Shown here: piece by piece, positions 10,058-19,000 of the stretch
How positions within the stretch are numbered: the first letter of the stretch is position 1
Layout of the letters: each line of letters starts with the position of its first letter
NCBI RefSeq assembly: GCF_000485595.1
Contig: NW_014577168.1
Coordinates: 531,474 to 554,496, forward strand
DNA from: Priapulus caudatus
Lineage: Eukaryota > Priapulida > Priapulimorpha > Priapulimorphida > Priapulidae
Length of the DNA: 23,023 nucleotides
Direction of reading: 5' to 3'
The notes under the pieces: generated by a model
Database searches by the model: none
Told to the model about the DNA's origin: nothing
Seen by the model: the letters and a program-made list of their open reading frames with translations, nothing else
Made by a program: the position numbers and the translations under genes

Positions 10058-13000
10058 CTTCTCCATTCTTAAGTTCGTTTAATGTAATTGTGTGGCACTG
10101 CAACGTGGCTGTACGTAGCGGGTACCAGCTCTCTACATATGTGCGGCCTTTCTGTACCACAAAAACGCCGCCGCGGTGCGTTAACATCTTAAAAATCACA
10201 ATATAGGTGAAAAATAAACTAAGAAATTTACGCGCAGCGACACGTAATGGAAATAGTTCATGATAACTAGTTCAACATTCAACCAATAACTAGCACTCTT
10301 CGTAATCATAAACGATTAAAATATTTACTAATAATTACGATAATACAAGAAATGGCATCGCTTAAAATGACCCTCTTTGCTAACACGGGGAACAAGACCG
10401 AGTTTTTTATCCGATAAAAAATCAATCGATATTGCACTGCTATGTTCGTGCTCTACTAACGAGCGTCTGTTCTTATTAGTGTATGGGTTATCAAATCTCT
10501 CAGTATGCGACTGAGGGAAAACAAGGTAAAACTGTGACAACCGAACGCCCTTATATCATTTGGCAGAAGGGCACGTGGAATGTATATCTTAGAATATTAC
10601 TGTCAAAATTTACCAAAATATATCATTTTTCATATGAAGTCAATGAGGGAGGTCTGAATTCACATCTCTGGCATGACTGAATGTAAGACATAGCAAGATT
10701 TTGCCAACACAGTTCACTTGTTCAATATACCTTGTACGGTAACTCTCTTGCTCTCTAATCTTCTCTGGCTCCTAGTCACTTATTCACCGGCTGGTGTGAT
10801 TGTTATAAACAAAAGGTGCTGAATAAAGATCTACATCAATCTATCTATCTACATATCTCTCTATTCTAGCTTCTATGCATGCTCAACGCATATACGTAGT
10901 ATGTTTTCTCTTCACCAACATGACCACAAACAGCGGCTATAATTTTATGTTACAAAATCACTTTTGCAAAAATGGCACAATGGTACATAACCGTTGTCAA
11001 AACAAGATAGCAGTGCTAAAAACAAAAACTCAAATTTAACATAAAAGGCTACAGTGTGACCTTGCACTATTAATAGTATACCTGTCTATACATTTTGTTT
11101 AGGAAATATGATCACTAGAGCATTCGACAAACTGTTCGAACTGAAACACCTGAGACACTCTCCCATATAAAACTAAACAGAATAACACAACGTTTTGTAA
11201 AATTTATGCATTTACGTTAATAGTCCATCTAGCTAACTATTTTGTTGATGCTCATGTAACATATTTTTGCAATTTAATATGTAAAGTTTCTGGCAACGGG
11301 CCCCTGGTATATCGCCATTCCTGTCATGATCAGTATCTCATCTTGAAGATTGTTTATCGCATTGGCAATTATGAGCTAATAACATAATGACCTTGGTCGA
11401 CAAATGTGAATGTAATGAGGTATGCCACTTGTCAGCAACAGTCCTGGCATTGCAGAGAAAAATACTTCTCTCGTTCTATGACACATATTACTGCATATAA
11501 ATTCTACTAAAATAGAATTTGGTCCCCAAGTCATTTGTCAAATACGAAATTATGCATTAAAATATGATAAATGGAATGAATAAATGAAATCGGATAAATT
11601 CAGTTAAGAACTTAAACGGGACATCATTATGGGCAGTGCTTCTGATAAATGCTTCATCGCAGCATTACACATCTACAAATATAGGCCACTGCACCAGTTC
11701 TCTTGCTGCCGGCCTCTCCTTGGGACACATCTTCATGCATTGCATAGCAAAGTTCTTCAGCTCCGCGCACAAGCGATCGGGAAGCGGAGGCGGCGTTTTC
11801 GAGTTACCTATCTTCCACCAGAGCTGGAAGTGGTTGGAGATGTCGGTGGCGCCCCACGGTGGCTGCGCGGATGACATCTCGATCACGCAGCAGCCGACGG
11901 CCCATACGTCGCAGCTCCTGCCGTAGTCCTCCCCCCTCAGCACCTCGGGCGCCATGAACGCCCACGTTCCCACCGGCTGCTTCTCAAACTCTCCTGATCG
12001 ACACGTAAACAATTCGACCGGTTACCACGGCGATACTCGAACAGTCGACACACGTCCTGCTCTGTGAGAAGTGTAGCATTGCGAAACCACAGTTCTACTG
12101 CGCAACATAGAGATGCAATCCGATTCTATGCTAGGTGCTCTTGGCCACTGCAGGTTGTGCGTGTGTGTCTCGTAACATATATATATATACATCCTTAGAA
12201 AATAACTACCTATATTATATCTGACATCGTCAACCATCATTGCCTGTCAACAACCCCCACCCCTACATTCGACGACAATAAACCTTCCCTACAGAAGCAT
12301 GGCGGAGACGATACATACCATACGTACGATACACACGGCGAAGAAGAGACATACCTGCTGCGGTGATGCTGGCAGCTATGAACGACCATTAACCCCGCAA
12401 TACTCAGACATGTCGTGTCGACACACGGTCAGCTGCATGGGAAGCATAGCGGACACGATAAATACCATATATATACGATACACACGGCAAAGAACCACGA
12501 CAAGAAGATTCTGCACCGCGACCTGAAGGGCGCGAACCTGCTCGTCGACAGCACCGGCCAGCGGCTGAAGATAGCTGACTTTGGCATCGCGGCACGCCTA
12601 GCTGCCAGCGCCACCGCACCAGGTATGTCTCAAGTAGACGAGGCCCAGGAGCACCTGCAGCAATACGCGTGCGCGCACGAAATATCAAAATCGGTGTCCG
12701 AACTTATGTTGAGGTCCGTCGAGGTGTCAAAAACGAATTCTGAATTTATATTTAACAATATATATAAGAATTTATATTTAATAATACATATAAGAATTTA
12801 TATTTAATAATATATATAAAAATTTATATTTAATAATATATATAAGAATTTATATTTAATAATATATATAAAAATTTATATTTAATAATATATATAAGAA
12901 TTTATATTTAATAATATATATAAAAATTTATATTTTTCGATTTCATCAAAGCGCTTTCTTTGCCGCTACGAATCCCGCCGCTCGAGGTGACGCCATGAGC

Positions 13001-16000
13001 GAGACAAGCGCGCGTTCACGGGAGAGCCCTGCGGGACATCGACCAGAATTCTTTCTCTCGCCGCTTCTGCGAGGAATTCTTTCTCTCGCCGCTTCTGCGA
13101 GGAATTCTTTCTCTCGCCGCGGGGGAGTTCTCTACTCACCTGGCGAACATAATCGGTGACGACGGCGTCCGAGAAGGCGCCGTACTCTGCGAGGAGGCAC
13201 GCCACCGAGCCGCCGGCCATCCACTCTGCGAACAGGTTGAAGTGCTTGGCGCGGCGCGACGCGCCGTACACGCGCACGACGTGAGCGTGCTCGAGCTGCG
13301 TCATCGTCGCGATCTCCCACTCGATCTCGCGGATCGCCTTCACCTGCGAACAACGACAAAACAAGTGAACGTCGCGCCTCGTCGGATTCGAACGATAACG
13401 ATCGGATAACGAATTTCGAATTCGTAGAGATTTTTTGATTTCATCAAAGCACTTTCTTCGGTCACGTGCCTTTGCTGCATTTCTGTGGGATTTGGGTTAG
13501 CTTTCTTCCCACGCATTGTTTATGTATACATACAGATGACAGGTTCGACTATCTCTCAGACCAAAATTGCGAGAGCAAAGACAAAATGGCATTTATAACT
13601 ATCGCTTAGCAATTTATACCTCCCAAATAAAATAAAAATCTATGAATATACACAATCCTACGCTAATTTATGCCCGACATTTTATGCCCTGTTGTGACAT
13701 TTCTTGCATAAACAAGAATAAACGTACAACATTAAAATCACCAGATTTACGTTCCAAGGATTTACATTCCATCGACGGCCCAACCTACGCAAGAAGGGTA
13801 TGGTAACATCCCATTTCGTCTACTCTCAGAATCGGCAATATTATTGTACTCCCATTGTACGTTCCAATTTTGTGTCTCCATTTTTGTCAAGTTGTGTTCT
13901 CATTATTTGTACCTATGTTTTCTTCTGGTTCCTGTAGTCTATGTATGCCAATCAAAACCATAATTTATTATTTATAAATGATTATTTAGTGAACTGATCG
14001 TAGACAAATGGGAATGGGGTAGATTTTGAGCGTAGACGAATTGGGAGTAGGCGAAATGGGTGTAGGTCAACTGGGAATTTTGCCGTAGGCGAAATGGGAG
14101 TAGGCCAACCGGGCATAAACCGTGAGAAGACCCCCCGTAACACTCACCTGATCGTCTTGCGCATTCCGACAAAAGGAAAGCTGCTTTACTGCCATCAACG
14201 TCCCGGTTTTGGTGTCTTGTACGTGGTAGCAGGACGAGTAGGCCCCAGCACCCAGCAGCTTGCCCTTTATCCAGTGCACGCCCTCCAAATATTCCGTGGA
14301 GCAACGGCAGTTCTTATGCTGCACGATGAACGGTACAGTTATTTTTAACACGATCACAATCGTATACGCACAAACGCGCATATTCAGCCTGACGCAGAGA
14401 CATAACATCTCTAAAAAGAAACTATTTTAATTTAAACAGAAATAATAGATTAGAATGAAAAAGAGAAAAAATTTATTTAATAGAAGTTTAAACAAATTTC
14501 TATATTGCATGTTCATTGGTGTCTGTGTGCCTTTTACTTCTTAGCCTTACTGCACACACACGCACGCATGTACACACGTACGTATGCACGCACGAACGCA
14601 TGCACACACACGCACGCATGCACACACACGCACGCATGCACACACGTACGTACGCACGCACGCACGCACATGAAGCAAGATCTGTTGTCTGTTATATATA
14701 ATCTAGAAACGTGATTCCTCCTACCTCATCGTCAACGCACACGCTCTCTGGCGCCTCCTCTGCGGTACTCAGCGCTGGGATGCAGGGAATCCGACAGCTC
14801 ACGCGAGCAGGATCGCAAGAAGCAGGCAGAAGTGAGGTCGTCGCGCGTGATCCGCTGCCGCTGCTGCTGCTCCCCATCCGATCGTCGATCGAACACTTGG
14901 TCACTAGATTCTCCAGTATCCCCGAGTCGCACGAGCATGAGATGTCATCCGAGGGAGCACGGCTGAGCTCGCAACTGTCATCAACACGTGGCTTCAATCC
15001 GGCAGAGACGGCGTCGTCGCCGTCGCATTTCCCATCGCAGGACGAGCGGCCCTGGCCCTCGGTGCCCTCGAGTGACGCCAGGTCGGGGTGAACACGACTG
15101 ACACTGCACGTGGACCCTTGGTAGGAACTCCACTGAAATCTGCACAGTGGGCACACAAGAGGCTCGCTCTGCCGGTGACACTCCTCGGCCCCTATGATAA
15201 AAATTAATTGACAACGTAATTAATATATACCGTATTTACTCGTGTATGAGCTGCACTTTTTTGTGACGCAACTTCAATAAAAAAAATCAGGGGTGCGACT
15301 TATACATGAGGTTAATTATTATTATTATAATTGTTATTATTTATTATTTAATTTTTATTTATTGGAATTCGAAATTCATTTTCCTCTCGTTAGCAGAACA
15401 CATACAATGTGGGTAACCCTTAATCTTACAACGCACAGTAACCTTTTAAGACTCTTTTGCATTTAATTTATATAGTGTGGTCACTGCCCCAAGGCAGCTG
15501 CTGAGTGCTGAGTGTGGTGAGACTGAACAAGAAAGCCAAATGATTGAGTGATCAGAAGCTTCGTACTCACAAATCGACATGCAGTGTTGATGGAGGGAAT
15601 TCTGGCAGCCGGCCACACAGGTTACCAGACTCTCGCCTTCACTCATTTCCAGCAGACATATTGGACAAACGTCCTCCTCCTTCGTTTCCTCTTCTTCCTT
15701 TTCTTCCACATCATCCTTCACCTCTGTCAGCGAGCGAATGGAGCGCTTGGCCTTTTTTCTGAAAAAAACAATGACAGTTTAGCCACCTACATTACGTGGT
15801 CAGCAAGTAATAACGAAGGATTATTGTGTGAATGGTGATAACGACAACGATGCTGCCATGTACCGACCAACAACACTTAGCCACTGAGCCTAACCGACAC
15901 AGCACACGTTTTTTTCGGTGATCGCAAAAGCATTTCGTCATTACTGAACGCAACCGAATCGACTCACCGAGACTTGCTACCTTCCATCCCGGAGGAAAAC

Positions 16001-19000
16001 GCCGGCTGAGACTTGCCGCTGCTCTCCGGTGGCTCAACGTTCTTGCGCGCAGAGTACGCGTGCACTTGCGACTCGCGTCGCGCCTGGTAAGCAATTAGCA
16101 GTGCTTCCACCTGTAACGTGACTACGTGTAGCGCAGCTGCTTCTGCCTAGACACCCGTACGATAACGGAGCACGTGAAACAATGCCGAAGATATATTCTG
16201 CCGACGACACACACACGTACCTCGTAGTTTTTCAGGGTTCTGCTAGTGATCATGCCATCGGTTTGCGACAACTGGAACACTCGCAGCATAACAAACAGTA
16301 GATGCACACAGAAAGGACCACGTCCACACGTGCATGACTGAAACAGAGAGAGCACCGGCATAAGCTGTTGAAAACCATGCATGTTATTAATTAAAGGTAA
16401 GTGTTAATTAAGCACTGGCATCATGCCCGTCACATCAGATAAAACAGTGGCGACAACAACATCCAGTGCGACAATTATATCAATTCTACCTTCTAGGATA
16501 CGATTGGCTTTTGATTCTGCGCATATTTATAGACATTTGCTCCATGGCTTCAAAAGCGTTTTCATTTACCAGATGTCCTCTGCATTCTTCATGCATAATC
16601 TTTAAAAAAAAATCATCTACAACACAGCGTATCTCATTCTATGATATCTAAATTCAATCGCATGTCCTTTATATACAGAAAAGAACTACGGGTAGGGATT
16701 TATACCTGCGGTCCGACCATAACTCGGTATTTATGTTCGGGCAAGTCGCCTCCTACGAGGAACGAGCTCGGACCGGGCTGGTGCAGCAAGTAAAGACGGG
16801 CAGTTAGCGCCTTCTGAATGCGGCGTCGCAAGACGGCCGGATCGAACCCGTCCGTCGGCGACGGAGACCTGCGTCTGAAGCCCGGACTCAGCGCCCGCTG
16901 CAAACAATCGTTAGCGCAGCGTCAGCAAGCCGAAACGAGCGCACGATCGATGATCGCAGAACGAATTACAAATCGCATTCGGCAAAGCGCGCACGCTGTC
17001 GCGACTGTAGATCGCTTCTGTGTTGGTCAGACAATTATTACATACGAACGGCTTGTACTACACTGCAACACAACATTATTTTGCTTTCTACTCGAGAGAG
17101 ATGATACATAACTTAACCACGCCACGCACATACAGAGAGCGAACTCGTGCTTTCGCTCAACTATATAACAAAGTAGCTGGCAGCACAAAACTGAATCATT
17201 TGCATGTTGCTATGGGCGACGAATGCGTTTACTCACAGATCTCGCTGGCAACGCCTGGCTCGACGACTGACGTTTTGCAGGTGGGGTCGAAGGTCGATGT
17301 GTTGCCAGGCTATTACAGCCATTCTGCGGTGTTGCTAACAGACCGTTTTGAATTATCGGCACCGAGGTGACGGGAGCTTTGTGGTTTATGGATAGATGTG
17401 CAGCATGTGCTCTAACAAAGGAGTCGCCATTGGGTATCTCTGGCTTTGCTATCTATAAATAGTAAAACATAAATACCAACGAGAGAATTCATGCACTTTG
17501 AAAAAATACAATTTATTTTCAACATCACCATCATAATATGTTTCAACTTTCACCTACCACTGGCCCCTTGTTGGTAATGGCAGCATGTTTCCTGCTTTTA
17601 AGCGCCTCGCGGAAGTTAGTATCACTTCGCCGTGCGACTTTTAATTTTCTCTCAAGAGGTGGCACAACTGCAGCAGTTGGTTCAGAACCATCTGTACACT
17701 CTGTAATATTGCATATAAATACATGAAACACCAAAATTCATATTGATCAAGACATTTACATGAAGCTAAATAAGATCTCATTTGCGCATATATACTATAT
17801 AATATTAAATAACTACACGTGGTATTGGCATTTTTCAGTTTCGTATGATATGCCACTCAACATGCCCAATAGGCAATACACTAAATTATGGTAGTGCTGT
17901 ATTTACACAAAATTAAAACTCTAAACAACTTCCTTAACCTAGACCAATATTCAATAACAACTAACAACCAGTAACCCTAACCATTTGGCACTGCCCTGTC
18001 AGCATAGCCGTTGCCATATCGAGGGTAAGATTAGTCACGCGATTCTACTAGTACTAGTACTATTCTAGAGTAGACCATTTCATACAATAATAAATTAAAG
18101 GAACAGTAGCCTCTAGGTTCTAGGGTTATTTTCAGCTAATTAGGTTATAATGCACTATCATAAAAAGTTTCATGGTTCAATCACGCATTAGAACATTTTT
18201 TTAAAGGTTTTAAGAACTAACCGACTAACCAGTTTGATTAGCAACGGACGGTGCTGCCACTCAAAGCGCCACGAATCTTGAGAGTTTCGCAAAAACACAC
18301 TTTCCAGCCAAGGGCTACAGACCGAGGGGTATTTCTTATTTATTCAATAAAAAGCAACAAGGAATTGTAATATCGTATAACACGACATATAGTTCAGTTT
18401 TTATCAATAATGGATACAGTTGCCCTAAAAAATGAATATCGTTCGGTTAATACGAATTAGGTATAATATAATTGCACTTTGTGATTAGCCCCTCGTCATA
18501 CCCTGCAAAAATAAAAATGCAAATACCGCAGACTTTCAGGTGGCAGCAGCGGATCGCGGGTGTCCATGGGCGCCGTTCAAAATTCCGTACGTTGATGGGT
18601 GCAAACCCACTTTAGGCACTAGCGATCACCGAAGTGGATGCCAGATATCTGTGATCCAATCAAGACTGAATCACAGAAATTTCCCGTATATCAAGGAATG
18701 ATGGCAAAACACTAACCTAACCCTAAACCATAAACGACACTTCGTGATACCTAAGGAGTAAGGTTAGAACTTTAGACTTAGGGTTAGGGTAGGGTTGTTG
18801 GCATCATCCTTGTATACGCAAAGTCTGTGGCAGCAGTTGATGAACACAGAACATCGTGCATGGCAACTCTGCGGTGATACATAAGGTGCCTAAAGTGGAT
18901 TTGCGCCCGCTTGAGTGTGTAAATAATTAATTACGTATCTGTGGAGCAAATACATGGTGGGTATAGACGGAATTTGTTATACAGTAAGTACAAGGTGTAC

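Larger units (their letters stand above)
10053..12782. repeat. Segmental duplication copy B (about 2.7 kb)
   Basis: This is the partner of 6819-9707. Relative to copy A it lacks 141 bp (A 8053-8193; junction at 11283/11284), about 10 bp near 11470 and about 7 bp near 11516, and carries an inverted 135 bp segment (12496-12630). It begins just after the N gap and a CT-rich stretch equivalent to the one at 6728-6818. Allelic haplotype duplication in the assembly is a serious alternative to a true duplication. Confidence 0.9.

Noticed and set aside
12415-12807. Plus-strand open frame containing [10 protein letters not shown]
   Set aside because: It is the inverted piece of the MAP3K1 exon read through from unrelated flanks, not a separate plus-strand kinase.
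18490-18567. Minus-strand ATG with [14 protein letters not shown] as a MAP3K1 first exon
   Set aside because: No donor gives the phase required by the following exon, it lies downstream of the candidate exon at 19123, and it abuts a repeat.
18714-18796. Internal telomere tract
   Set aside because: There are only one or two TTAGGG-like units per side, arranged as inverted arms, which fits a fold-back element better than a telomere.
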